Shown in pieces: positions 39,276 to 49,867 of a DNA stretch of 64,000 bases. Position 1 is the first letter of the stretch, and every line of letters begins with the position of its first letter. The notes under the pieces were generated by a model. It did not search any database and had not been told where the DNA came from. It saw only the letters and a list, made by a program, of their open reading frames with translations. Made by a program: the position numbers and the translations under genes. Source of the stretch: Doris montereyensis (taxonomy: Eukaryota; Mollusca; Gastropoda; Nudibranchia; Dorididae); NCBI GenBank assembly GCA_037039925.1, contig JAXRKP010002118.1, forward strand, positions 1-64,000, written 5' to 3'.

Positions 39276-39851
39276 GTGAAACAAATTACACAGAACAGAA
39301 CCTACACATTAGTGATGGTCAAAAAGAGAAAATTAAACTTGCTATGAAAAATAATGAATCTGTTACTATTAGAATTGATAATATTGGAGATGATAAAATA
39401 GCTTTAACACAATCTCAAATGAATAAAATTAATAATGCGTTTAAGGAGGGAAAGGAGGTTAATATTAAACTATCAAAAGCACAATTAAAATATAATAAAA
39501 ATAAAGTAGAAGGAGGATTTCTTTGGTGCTTTGATGAAATTCTTAATTCCAGCAGCAAAAACAATTTTACCGGCAGCGGGAAAAGCATTAGGAATTGGGG
39601 CATTAACAGGATTAGCATCCAGCGCGGTCAATAAGATAATTGGTAATGGTTTATACTTAAAAAGGAGCGGATGTGTTTGCAAAGTTAAAAATCATGGTTC
39701 AGGATTATATTTATCGCCAAAAGAAGTACCAGAATTAAAAACAAAAGGTGATGGTGTCTACCTAAGAAATGATGGTAATGAATGGTTCGATGGTTCAGGG
39801 GTAATAGGAAATTTGCTCAAAGATATTCCCTTTTTAAATATTTTATTCTAA
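39272..39851 (+). pseudogene. Putative membrane-active/core virion protein of Polinton (one frameshift)
   Basis: The N-terminal part (about 80 residues) is charged, with paired repeats: ISDGQKEKIKLAMKNNESVTIRI, about residues 13-35, is mirrored by the LTQSQMNKINNAFKEGKEVNIKL type segment at about 45-70. After a frameshift at about 39515-39533 comes a glycine/alanine-rich amphipathic stretch (LPAAGKALGIGALTGLASSA), two GLYL-type motifs (NGLYLK, SGLYLS) with a third GVYLR, and a hydrophobic tail, IPFLNILF, ending at 39851. The amphipathic, Gly/Ala-rich helix resembles lytic virion peptides of the adenovirus pVI/pX kind in character only. This family recurs in invertebrate Polintons without a known role. 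Confidence 0.7.
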
Positions 39852-39873
39852 TGTATTTTTTTTTTTTTATTAC

Positions 39874-39883
39874 TAATAAAATG
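39874..39883 (+). promoter_or_regulatory. Start-site motif TAATAAAATG before the membrane-protein gene
   Basis: After a run of about 14 T residues, TACTAATAAAATGG overlaps the chosen start codon. It decides the start at 39881 over the longer open frame and matches motifs at 43008 and 45254. Confidence 0.5.
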
Positions 39884-40515
39884 GATGAGAACGAAATTGA
39901 AAAGATTTACCCCCGATTGAACCCAACTGCTCCGCCTATTAAAGAAAATGTTTATATAGATATTTCAAATATTAGATTAGAACATATAAAAGATATTAAA
40001 AATGAATTAGAAAGAAATAGTGAAATTAGAAGAAGTTTAAGTAAGAAATATTCAAAAGCTAGTAATGCTTTACATTATACAAATTATGGATTAAATGCTG
40101 TATCTACTGCATCTGGGGTTATAAGTATTACCACCTTATCTACAATCGTTCTTATTCCAGTATCTGTTATTTTAGGAGGTGTTTCTGCTGGTGCTGGATT
40201 ATTGAGTGTTATTAGTAGTAAACTAATTAAGAAGTTTAAAATTAAAGAACAAAAACATCGTGATATATATAATCTATGTCAAAATAAGTTAAATACTATT
40301 CAATTACTATTATCTAAAGCATTAAATAATAATCATATTTCAAATGAAGAATTTGATCTAATCAAAAAAAGAACAAAGTCATTATCAATTTTCTAAAGAA
40401 GATATTAGAAGAAATAAGAATGCTGCTGCAATTAATAAATTAGAAGAGGAAAAATATTAAACAAAAGGGTAAAAATGAATTGAAAGAAATCTTTGTTAAA
40501 ACCCATTAATGATAT
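39881..40515 (+). pseudogene. Polinton two-helix membrane protein of unknown function
   Basis: The start chosen is the ATG at 39881, just after a TACTAATAAA sequence. The longer upstream extension of this frame only overlaps the previous gene. The N-terminus contains a YPRLNPTAPP proline-rich motif, then a charged coiled-coil segment (residues about 25-60). A hydrophobic region of about 45 residues (including STIVLIPVSVILGGVSAGAG) can form two membrane helices. A Lys-rich KKFKIKEQKHRDI segment and a C-terminal KLNTIQLLLSKAL...ISNEEFDLI helix follow. The main frame stops at 40396; homologous-looking sequence continues in other frames to about 40515, so the tail is frameshifted once or twice. 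I recognise the pattern as a recurrent Polinton protein, but its role is unknown. Confidence 0.7.
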
Positions 40516-40516
40516 A

Positions 40517-41348
40517 ATGAATAAATTTAATAAAAAAAATTTAAAAAATGTCTTTCATCAAAAAATAATTCTAATGAAAGTGAATTAGTTGCTGAATATT
40601 TAAAAACAACTATCAAAAGAGTTAAAAAATAGATTTATATCTGAACGAATTGGTGAGTAATAGAAAAAAGGAAGATCTATTTGTAAAACAACTAAAACCA
40701 TTGATTGAAAAACAAGATGAGCAAAATAAACTTTTAGCTATTCAAAATAATATTTTACAAAAGCAATACAAAATATACCAGCAATTGAATCAATGAAACA
40801 TTACTTCTAGGTGATTTACCAAGAAAATATATAGGACAAAAAGATAATGATATTAAAATATGGTGTAAAGATAAATAAAGGAAAATTTATATAGGTGATA
40901 AAGAAATTAAAGTTGATAATAATGATATTATTATTGGTGATAAAACATTTCAAGGAACAAGAGGATTATGGAATTTATTAATGGTAAAATAAACCAGATG
41001 ATTTTACTTAAAGTGATTATGATATATATAAAGAAATCATGAAAGAAACCAATGTACTTAAAAATACAGAAACAGGTAAATTAAAAGCTAATGGTGGGAA
41101 GAAATGGAAAAGTATCTTAGGTAGAGTAGCAAAAGAAATCTATCATGAAGAGGGTATTAAAACAATTATAATTCCCTCTAATCCAGATGAGCTATTAGAA
41201 AGAATGAATTTATCTAATTTGCAGAAAAACTTTGGTAATACTGGCTTAGAACAAGAACTGTAAAGAAATATTTAAAGATTTGTATAAGAAAAACATTATT
41301 AATAATGAACAACTTAAAAATCTTAATGATAAAGCAAATACAATTTAA
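40517..41348 (+). pseudogene. Polinton protein of unknown function, heavily frameshifted
   Basis: A gene-length stretch (about 277 codons) broken into six or more frame segments. The order is: charged N-terminus; a coiled-coil segment at about 40680-40765 (VKQLKPLIEKQDEQNKLLAI); a beta-rich middle (about 40890-40980) with KEIKVDNNDIIIGDKTFQG and a GLWNLL motif; then a better preserved frame at 41039-41263 with GGKKWKSIL and IIIPSNPDELLERMNL, ending in an NTGLEQEL motif; and a final segment to a TAA at 41346-41348. The DDIIIGG/GLWEL/SDPNALLERL-type motif order recurs in Polintons and related invertebrate sequences. No biochemical function is known to me. Breaks are mostly indels at A-runs. Confidence 0.65.
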
Positions 41349-41358
41349 TTTCTTAAAA

Positions 41359-41653
41359 ATGTATTATTATGAAAAAAGCAAACGGACTAATGTAAATGGA
41401 TATTATAAAGGTGATGGATTTATAGATTCATTAGTGTTTTCAGTTACTGTTTGGCACTGTTGTTAAAAAGAAGTTGCTACTGATGTTGTTAAAAAATTTA
41501 GCAACAAAAGCATTAACTGAAGTAGGAAATAGAGGATCACAAAAATTATTGATAAAATAATTCCCCCTAAAAACAGTAATTGTTTAAGTGATAGATCTAA
41601 ACAAATTCTTGCTCAACATATAATTCCAATTTTATATGTGATTGGGTTAATAT
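41359..41653 (+). pseudogene. Small basic Polinton protein, decayed
   Basis: Starts with ATG at 41359 after a CTTAAAA sequence. It shows fragments of a small basic protein in several frames: a Tyr/Lys-rich start, a GYYKGDGFIDSLV segment, an alanine/valine-rich helix, an NRGSQK motif near 41530, and a final DRSKQILAQHI near 41600. At least three frameshifts. Its 3' end runs into a copy of a piece of the integrase 3' region (about 41629-41672). A role as a core or membrane-interacting protein is only a guess from composition. Confidence 0.45.
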
Positions 41654-41672
41654 ATAATTCTTTATGAAAAAT
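41629..41672. repeat. Short duplicate of the integrase 3' region
   Basis: About 44 bp (TATGTGATTGGGTTAATATA and neighbouring bases) closely matches 42340-42384 in the same orientation. In the second place it belongs to the integrase C-terminal coding sequence on the minus strand; here it sits at the end of the small basic gene, out of context. Confidence 0.7.
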
Positions 41673-41690
41673 AGAAATTTAGTTTACCTT

Positions 41691-42258
41691 TCATGAGGAG
41701 GATTTATATATTTCATCAATTTCAGGTACATTATTCATTTTCTCTGCAAACTCTAAATCACATTCTAATAAATCTGAATACTCATTACATAACTTATAAA
41801 ACTTAATGTATCTAATTAGTGTTGATAAATTTATTTTATATCTCTCTTCAATAAATGTATTATACTCATCAACAGATTTATCAATAGTACAAAGTAATTT
41901 TAATAGTTCTAAATATTTACCAAGATGATAATAGTACAATTTATTTTTCTTATCTACATATTTTATTTTATTCATAATGCTATCACATTGATCAAGTTTA
42001 CTTCTTCAATATCGGATGTATTATTAATTTCTAGATTAGGTTTATCTACTTTTACAATTTTACTAAATAATCTTTTCCTCAATTCCTCAATAGTGATTTT
42101 CTGTCTGTTTGGTTTTATTTTCGTTAATGATATAATTAAAGTTAGATGTATTAATACCATAGTATTTAAGCTGATTATAAAATTTATATAATTTGCTTTT
42201 AGGTATATAATCTTTAAGGATGTCACTAATGAAATTATTTAATTTAATGTTATTCATT
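41691..42258 (-). pseudogene. Unknown minus-strand Polinton gene, two frameshifts
   Basis: Read leftwards from an ATG at 42258. The first frame (about 50 codons) is Lys/Asn/Tyr-rich and alpha-helical (DILKDYIPKSKLYKFYNQL). The second frame (open through 41972) carries RQKITIEELRKRLFSKIVKV and NTSDIEEVNLINVIAL. The third (open to 41691) carries YYYHLGKYLELLKLLC and the acidic LLECDLEFAEKMNNV. Together about 190 codons, lying directly downstream of the integrase remnant on the same strand. I do not recognise the family. Its conservation across three frames suggests a real protein, perhaps an element-specific regulator or accessory factor, but there is no direct evidence. Confidence 0.5.
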
Positions 42259-42265
42259 TTTATAT

Positions 42266-42960
42266 TTATAAATTTGTTCTTTGTAATTCTTTCTCATAAA
42301 AGAACCAGTAATCTCTTCTCCTTTTAAGTCTTTAATTTTATATGTGATTGGGTTAGTATATAATACTTTTTATGAACAATAAATGATTCTGTTGTCCAAT
42401 TTTGTTCATTATCCTTTCTTGAATGTATTTTTATATTTTGTTATTCTAATTTTATCACCAACTTTATATTTTGGTTTCTTTTCCAATAACATGGTTCTTC
42501 TTTAAATACATTTATCAGTTATTTGTCTTTTTCATTTTAAAATTTCATTTCCATTTTCTTACTTCCTTCAGTGGGTGTCATTTTAATTGTAATATGAAAT
42601 ATTAAGAATTTTATATATATTTTCAACTAATTGTTCTATTGAATCTTTCATCACAACATCATAATATTTAGTAGTATTATAGGAATAAAAATACCTAAAC
42701 ATGAATTTTCTTTAAGTGTTCTATTGAATCTTTCGATAACACAGGATTTGCTTTCGTTCTCAATACTATACAATAATTCAATGTTATTTAAAAATTTAAG
42801 TATAATATTTTTGTTATAGTTTTATTATTTTGTTTTTACTCTAATGACTAAATATCTTTTTATTTATCATTCAAATCTTTTTTGTGAGATATCCTTAAAC
42901 ATATTAGGTCTGAAATAAAATATAATAATAATGCAAAGTTTTGATCAAATGCATTTATTG
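42266..42960 (-). pseudogene. Retroviral-type integrase, 5'-truncated and decayed
   Basis: The end of the Polinton integrase, which inserts the element and makes the 6-bp duplication. At about 42700-42785 (minus strand) the sequence reads LYSIENESKSCVIERFNRTLKE in pieces, the end of the catalytic core with its ERFNRTLK motif. Further on come a TPTEGSKK segment (about 42570), a chromo/SH3-like C-terminal domain with KPKYKVGDKIRITKYK (about 42440-42485) and NWT (about 42400), and a final NPITYKIKDLKGEEITGSF. The frame ends at a stop at 42266-42268. Several frameshifts separate these segments. The N-terminal zinc-binding part and the first catalytic acidic residues are absent; upstream of about 42800 nothing integrase-like is recognisable before the rightward gene at 43018. 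Confidence 0.8.
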
Positions 42961-43007
42961 TTTATATTTTCTAGCAAAAATAATTCAATTTGATAATTTA
43001 ATTTTTT

Positions 43008-43020
43008 CTCTAATAAAATG
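43008..43020 (+). promoter_or_regulatory. Shared start-site motif (TAATAAAATG)
   Basis: CTCTAATAAAATG directly at the start of the gene preceding the capsid gene. The same arrangement, T-rich sequence then TAATAAAATG, occurs at 39874-39883 and 45254-45263, with CCTATAAAATG at 43875-43885. It is probably an initiator or late-promoter-like element that overlaps the start codon; this is inference from recurrence. Confidence 0.5.
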
Positions 43021-43866
43021 AGTGTTGTTAATAAATTTGGAAATATGGAAGATGCTAAAGATAGTGATGAAGAGGAAATTATTCCATATCATAGTTTTAA
43101 ATGATTTAGAGAATGTTGATGGGTTTAATAAGAAAGGAAATAAAAATGATATTTATGGAATGAGATTAAATAGAAAAGGAATTTATGAAAGAGCGTTAAT
43201 TACTTTACCAAAAGATAAAAATATTTTTAATGAAGATAAAGTTGAAAAAGATATTCCTTTAAACATTTTTTTTCATAATGATAAATGGAAACTAATTTTA
43301 AAAACATGATTGGGATATTGATTTTAAAGTTGAAATAAATCAATTTCTTATAGAAGTGAAAATAATATTATTCAAAAACTATATAATTCTGGTAGTATGA
43401 TTGGTAATTTCATCCCAATACTAGGTTATGAAGAAACAGCGATATTAACAAAACAAGGTGGTAAATATTATATTGGTGCAAATAAAAAACATAAAGATGA
43501 GCCACACCGCAGTTGTTTTATATTTAATACTAAACTACCAGCAGATGAAAACATATTGGAAAAAAATCCACCGGATGACTCTATATTTTATATTCATGGA
43601 CATATTATTGGTGCTAAAAAATCACCAGAAATAATTCTAGAAGGATTAGCAATATCGATTGAAAATTTTACAAAACAAAAAGATTTTTTTATTAGAATTA
43701 AAAGACTAAGACTGATCATTTAATAAAATCGTCTCCAGACATAAAACTAGACATTGTAGGTGATATAAAATTCAATAAAATTATTATTTACCATGAAGTT
43801 TATTATATAGATAGAATTGCTTTTTCAACAGAAAAAATAACCGATGAAGAGATTAAATTTATTTAA
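43018..43866 (+). pseudogene. Candidate minor capsid (penton) protein of Polinton, frameshifted
   Basis: About 283 codons lying immediately upstream of the major capsid gene, the position and size typical of the single jelly-roll penton protein in Polintons. An acidic N-terminus (MEDAKDSDEEEIIPYHSF) leads to a segment with GRLNRKGIYERALITLPKDK-like beta strands in another frame (about 43110-43300). A well-preserved frame then runs at 43397-43723, with MIGNFIPILGYEETAILTKQ, a GGKYYIGANKKHKDEPH segment and SIFYIHGHIIGAKKSPEIIL. The last segment ends at a TAA at 43864-43866. At least four frameshifts (about 43100, 43300, 43365, 43715). The penton assignment rests on position and length; no sequence motif proves it. 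Confidence 0.6.
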
Positions 43867-43874
43867 AAAATAAT

Positions 43875-43885
43875 CCTATAAAATG
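43875..43885 (+). promoter_or_regulatory. Start-site motif of the capsid gene (CCTATAAAATG)
   Basis: An A/T-rich TATAAAATG overlaps the major capsid start codon, 9 bp after the previous gene's stop. It matches the TAATAAAATG pattern at three other gene starts of the element. A promoter role is inferred. Confidence 0.4.
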
Positions 43886-45224
43886 GACAAGTTAAATCTG
43901 AGTGAAAAATTTATTATTGATGAAAGTATTCAAGCGTATGAAGTTCATGAATATACTCCTGATGTGGGTAGTTCTTCCTTAAACAAAAGTAATGAAATAA
44001 GAATTAAAATTAATAATCAGGATACGTTTTTAGATATATCCGAAAGTTATTTAGAATTTGAAGGACAACTAGTTAGAGATAAAAATGGTGTTGAAAGTGA
44101 TTATAAAGAAGAAGATAAAGTAACATTGATTAATAATGCATTGATGTATTTATTCAGTAATATTAGATATAAAGTAAGTGGACAAGAAATTGAAAGTTTA
44201 AATTATCCTGGAGAAATGACAACTATGATGGGATATTTGAAATATTCAGAAGATTTCGAGAAAACTGAAGGATTGAATCAATTATGGTATAAAGATAAAT
44301 CTGATCATTTTGGTCGAAATGGTTTCCTTACTAGACATTATTATATTATGGAAAAACCTAAAAAAGAGGAACCTTTGGTTTCTCTGTCCCACTCAAACAT
44401 ATTTTTGGATTCTGTCAAACTTATAATAAGGTGATGTATGGTTTTGAACATGAATTATCATTATACAGAAAACAATCTAGTGAAGATGCAGTGCATATTC
44501 AATTCCAAAAAAGAATTAGAAACCGTTGACAAAGATGGAAAAAAAGAAACTGAAATTGGTATTACAATGACAAAAGGTGGAAAGGTAAAATTAAATAAGT
44601 TATCATGGTTTGTTCCACATGTGAAACCAAGTCTAGAATATGAAAATAAATTAATGCAAAAAATAAAAAAATAAAGTTAATTATGATATTGTTTATAAAA
44701 AACTACATGGTGAAAATATATCAATTCCACAAGGAAGTTCTTTTGATTGGCGTCTATCAACAAGTAGTAATCCAGATAAACCAAGATATATTATTATTGG
44801 ATTTCAGATAAATAAAGAACATGATAAAGAATCATTTAATAAAGCATTATTTTGGCATGCTAATGTGCAAAATATTGTTGTAAGTTTAAATTCAAGAAGA
44901 TATCCTGAAATAGATTATAATCTAAATTTTGATGAAAATCAATTTAATAAAATGTTTAGAGAAGCTGTTAAGTTTAAAAAGAATTGTTTGGGTATGGATA
45001 CCACTCCTAATATTTCACCATTTGATTATAAAGATTTATATCCATTATTTGTTATTGATGTTAGTAATCAATCTGATAGTATTAAAGGTGGTGTTACAGA
45101 TATTACAGTTAAAATAAAATTTGATAAAATATCAGAACCAAACATGGAAGCATATGCTATAATTATTTCTGATAGAATTATTCAATTCCAAAGTGATGGA
45201 AGTAAATTCAGAGTTATACAATAA
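43883..45224 (+). pseudogene. Major capsid protein, double jelly-roll (hexon-like), frameshifted
   Basis: The Polinton major capsid protein, expected to form trimers that build an icosahedral shell. Length is about 447 codons. The first frame (43883-44434) has ISESYLEFEGQLV and INNALMYLFSNIRYKVSGQ, and the GRNGFLTRHYYIM region. After frame changes near 44400, 44495 and 44665 come KLNKLSWFVPHVKPS, ISIPQGSSFDWRLSTSSNP, PRYIIIGFQ, and the conserved C-terminal block SLNSRRYPEIDYNL ... DLYPLFVIDVSNQS ... YAIIISDRIIQFQSDGSKF. The RRYPEIDYNL and final SDGSKF motifs are the clearest family marks. Three frameshifts prevent translation as written, but there is little substitution decay. Confidence 0.93.
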
Positions 45225-45253
45225 AGTATATTTAATTAATTAAAATTGTTCCT

Positions 45254-45263
45254 TAATAAAATG
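45254..45263 (+). promoter_or_regulatory. Start-site motif TAATAAAATG before the OB-fold-like gene
   Basis: CCTTAATAAAATGG overlaps the ATG at 45261, 36 bp after the capsid gene's stop. It is identical over ten bases to the motifs at 39874 and 43011. Confidence 0.5.
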
Positions 45264-45557
45264 GCACAAACAAAATCCGACTTCTTTGCTAAACTAAATA
45301 AAGTTTCTTTCTCTTATAAAAAGGTTAGTGATTTAATTCCCAACCAAAAATATCTTATTACCGCCGCTAAGTATAAAGAAACAAAATTCGGCGAAAGTGT
45401 ACAATTAACAACATCAGAGGGAGATATATTTTTTCTACCTAAAAGATATAATAATATTAAAAAGAAAGATTTAATTCTATTAGTAGATTCATATATTACT
45501 TATAAAGGAAAAAGTGATAAAACAGATATTATTGAGTTTGACAAGAAGATTAAATGA
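45261..45557 (+). CDS. Small OB-fold-like Polinton protein
   Basis: Intact frame of 98 codons. The ATG at 45261 is chosen because it follows CCTTAATAAA, as at other gene starts here; an upstream in-frame ATG at 45246 lacks this. The sequence has LIPNQKYLITAAKYKETKFG followed by SVQLTTSEGDIFFLPKRYN, a strand-rich pattern seen in small Polinton and related proteins thought to be OB-fold, single-stranded nucleic-acid binders. A function in replication is inferred. It is the last rightward gene, with its stop about 18 bp from the end of the converging polymerase gene, so the two transcripts meet tail to tail. Confidence 0.65.
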   Translation: MAQTKSDFFAKLNKVSFSYKKVSDLIPNQKYLITAAKYKETKFGESVQLTTSEGDIFFLPKRYNNIKKKDLILLVDSYITYKGKSDKTDIIEFDKKIK

Positions 45558-47854
45558 TTAAATGTGTGTACTTTTTATTTAAAATATAAATCATTCATTC
45601 CATATGGAAGTGTTGTTATTCCATCATCACATATATATCTCTTATCATCAAATGGAGATAATCCGATTTTAGTCATCTGTTTTAAATAAATTTTATGTTT
45701 TTTATGTACTATACTAAACATTGTTTTATGAATTACTTTTTTATCTAATAAACAAGTTTTATATGCATCTGAAGTTAATTCTTTTTTTGTTGCTCTATTA
45801 ACTCCTTTTGCTAAACATTTAAATTTAATATTAGAATCTTCTAAATATTCATATCCATACATTTTACTTCTTATTCCAATAAACGTAGTCATAATGTTTC
45901 CATATAATTCATCTTTAAACTTTCCTATTACTTTCTTATTATCATTAGAATGCAATTGATGATCTTTCGGATAGTTAGAAGTATCTAAGTAACCTTTTAT
46001 TATTTTTATATCTTCATATAAATCTTCTGTAACAATATTTAACACCAATGCATCGGTGTCGCTGTAGAGAATTTCATTATCTGGCCATATTTTTTCAATT
46101 ATATCATAATAAAATTTATACATTACTAACTTAGAATAATCAAGGATACACATTCCTAAATAAATTGGTTTATTAAAATATAATGACGTATAGTTTAACA
46201 TTACAGCTTTAAATGAATAATCATTTTCTTCATTAAGAGGCTTATCATCAAAATCTATTATATCTTTAAAATTCTTTCTGGAAGCTAATCTTTTTAAATC
46301 TTTTGAATTGTTAACTAGTTCTATATTACATCTGTCTTTGATATTTTCCATTGTTTTTCCATAAAACGAATTATTCATTAATTTCCAAAAATCTTTTTCA
46401 AAGTCATTTGTTGCTTTAGCTCTCATGGATGTATTAAAATCTATATAAGGTTTTAACCAAGCTTTATGTTCAAAAGATATTATATTATGAATTTTTGTTA
46501 CTTTTATTCCAAGAGATATGTAATATTTAAAATATCATAATGAACGATGTATTCTTTTTTATTCTTTAGATCTAATATTAATTTGTCAACATTTCCTAAC
46601 TTATTTTTATGTTGTTTTAAGAAATCTCTAGAATAATTTGATATTTCATCTTCTTTAATCTTAATTGATAAAGGCATAGGCGGGAATTTTCTTAATTTAA
46701 ATTTTGTTAGTAAATCGTATTCCAAATCAACTTTGAAAACCATTCCAACATCATCATTACATTTATCAAAATAATGTTGAATATCTTTATGTTCAAATTT
46801 TCTTTTTCTTCCTGATCTTGATACCATTTAAAGTTTTTATAAGGAAGTTTTTCCGACATTCCACAACCATATAAGTTGTTTGCATCTACATACCATAAAT
46901 AATTAGATTTTTCATCTTGATGTTTTGGATCGGTGTATTTATTTTTAGCTTTAACATATCTAGGACCTAAAACTCCTGAAAATCCTCCTCTTATTCCCTT
47001 TTCAAACATTAATTTCATATCTATATCATGTAATAAATCTAATTCAATATTAGTATATTTTAATCCTGCATTCCATGACAATCCCGATGCTGAATAACAA
47101 TATGCTGGATCTATTTCATAATATTTTAAACAAAGATTTCTAAAGTTTTCAAAAACATCTGCTAATATTAATACATCTAGCTTTTGATATAATAATATAT
47201 AATCATTAAATGTTTTACAGTATCTTTTGAATATCTTTTCACCATGTTCATACTCAGGATCTGAAATATCTTTTTGATAAAGCACAGAAAAGAAATGTTA
47301 TTTACTAGGGAGAGATTCTTCTTTTAATTTCTCAAATGAATCGAAGTAATCATATGGAAAAACTCCTTTGAAACTTCTTTCAATTTTATTAGACTCGTAA
47401 TACTTTAAATCTTCAAATAATTGTTCTGAAAAATGATTTATAAATAATGAATTAGCATATTTATAATTAATAGTATAATCTACTTTTCTTATTTCATTTA
47501 GTACAGCATCTCTTTTTCTTTTAAACTTTCTCATCTCTTTCTTAAAAGGAGTTTTAATTTCATCATTAGTATATTTAAAAAGTTCTTGTTTAATTATATT
47601 GCAATCTTCATCGTTTAATGTTTTTGATAAACCATCTATACCATTAAGTAAAAATCTGCAACTATCTTTAAATACTAATTTAAAATAGTCATCACCAAAT
47701 GTTATTGAAATATAATTTTCACTATCTTTAGCCAACACTTTAACTTTTTCATATTTTGTTTCTTTTTTTAATAATTCTTCTATTAGAAAATGAAAATCAT
47801 ATCCACTTCCGTTGTGAAAAAATATAGGAAATTGTTTTCCATCCCTTGCTTCTT

Positions 47855-48025
47855 TTGCATTACAAGATCTACATGCAATTCCTCTAAATTCTCCAGATAG
47901 ATGATTGTGTTCAATTACTTTATTTGCATGTGGATCGTTTTTTTTTCTTCTCATCCGACATTTCTTCTTCTTTACCTACATCAATTGTTAAATATTTATC
48001 ACATAAATAGCAATTATCAGAACTT
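47855..48025 (-). other. Endonuclease VII-like zinc module inside PolB
   Basis: Within the polymerase exonuclease region the translation shows CYLC, then about 35 residues later an EHNHLSGEFRGIACRSCN segment. This C..C / H.H..G..RG..C..CN spacing is the signature of the recombination endonuclease VII/HNH zinc fold. Similar modules occur in some Polinton polymerases. One frameshift lies between the two halves (about 47950-47960). Whether it cuts DNA or only binds it is unknown. Confidence 0.65.
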
Positions 48026-49867
48026 TCATATAATTTTTTTTTTCTTCATCTGATATTTTAAATTCCTTCTCTGCTTTATGATATCCCCATTTTATTTTAT
48101 CCTTATAATATAAACATGTTTTTATAAAATCTTCCCTACAATCTTCATTAGGTTCATAATTAATATTTTTATTAGGAATAATATTTGGAAACTGTGAAAC
48201 TAATTGTAGATTATATGAAACTACTTCTTGTTGCTGTAAATTTATTGTGTTTTCTTTAAAAGATAATTTAATATGTTCTCTTTTATCTTATTACGTAATC
48301 TATCACTAATTTTATTCTTATTCTTATTGTTTATTTTATTAATTTTCTAATTTCACTATCAGATACTTCTATATTTCTTCCATCTTCAATCCATTTATCA
48401 AAGATATTATCTATTTTTTTTATTAAAATACTTTTCAATTAAGTTTTCTTTTATTTTGATTATTTCTTTTTTTATTTTTCCATCTGCAATCATATTATTT
48501 ATAAAAAGATGATAATTTTTTTTAGATTTAGTTTTAGATATATTAGAATCTTTCATAATTTTATTGATTATCATATTTTTTATTTTAGAATTAACATTAT
48601 GTGATTTACTTTTTATTCTTAATTTATTCAATTCCTTTCTAAGTTCAATATCCATATAATTTAATTGTATATTGATTGATTCAAAATCTGCATATCCTGT
48701 AAATGGAAGTTTTAATTTAAAATGATGATTTATAAATTTACATTTGGATCCTTTTGTTGGCATTTTATATTTCATGGGTTTATTTGTAGAACAAAGAACA
48801 GTATGATTTTCTAAAGCAGAAAGATTAGTATAGGAAGCATTAATACAATTTCTACAATGATATCTTTTATGGTGATTAGGACTAAGATAAGCATCTAAAT
48901 CTTTGATTAGACAATAATGTGTTTTATGTGTTTCAACCGTAGAAATTTGAGTAACATATAATAAATCTATATTATACTCTCTATCTTTTAATTTACTTAA
49001 ATACATCGGAAAAATATTACATAAACTACGCTCTTGATCTTTTCGCGCCCTTTCTTTTTTTTATCATCACCATCATCTTCAATTGATTTGATATCACCTT
49101 CAACTCCAAACAGATTAATACATATATTTTTATTTTGTCTTTCGAATATTTTAATTGAATTTATACTAACGGGGTATTCAATATTTTCCATGTTTAACCA
49201 ATTTAAAAAAGGTTTATAGATTGTAACTCTACGAGGATCCTTAGCTATCCGTAAAATGGCTTTTGCAATTAAGGGATCTTCTTCTTCTTTAGCTATTTCA
49301 TTAATTGACTTACCAGGATTTTCATTTTTTAAGCTTTTTTTATTAATGTATTGAATACCCCTGCAATTACACTATAAGCAAAACATAAGTTATCTTCATT
49401 TTGAATATTAAGAAGACTATTAAACTTTACACCAAGATCAAAATAAGAAGATCCATTTAAACTTCTTACTCTAACAACTTTAACTTCTGTACTTTCTATT
49501 TCATTAAATATTAATCCGGATTCTTTACCTTGATGTTCTTCTTGCCAAGCATTATATTTTGTTTTAATAGAATCATATAATTCATTAAATTTATCTTGTG
49601 AATGAAGTTTTATAAATCCACTATTATGATGTCTAACTATTTTTTCATCAAGGGCAGTTGGTTTAGAATATATTGTTTTTATCACTAGATTAAATTTAAC
49701 ATTGGGAAATGATAACACAAGGCTTTCAACTGTTGGTTTAATTTTCTCAAAATAATTATCTATATTAGCACCACTTTCTCTGATGACTTCTTTGATGTAG
49801 GTCTTATTAACTTTGGATTCGTGGGGTCTCATTTTTATAGGAACAATTTTAATTAAGTAAATATTGT

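Noticed and set aside
39415..39682. Minus-strand ORFs opposite the Polinton structural genes
   Set aside because: They are antisense shadows of the better-supported rightward genes.
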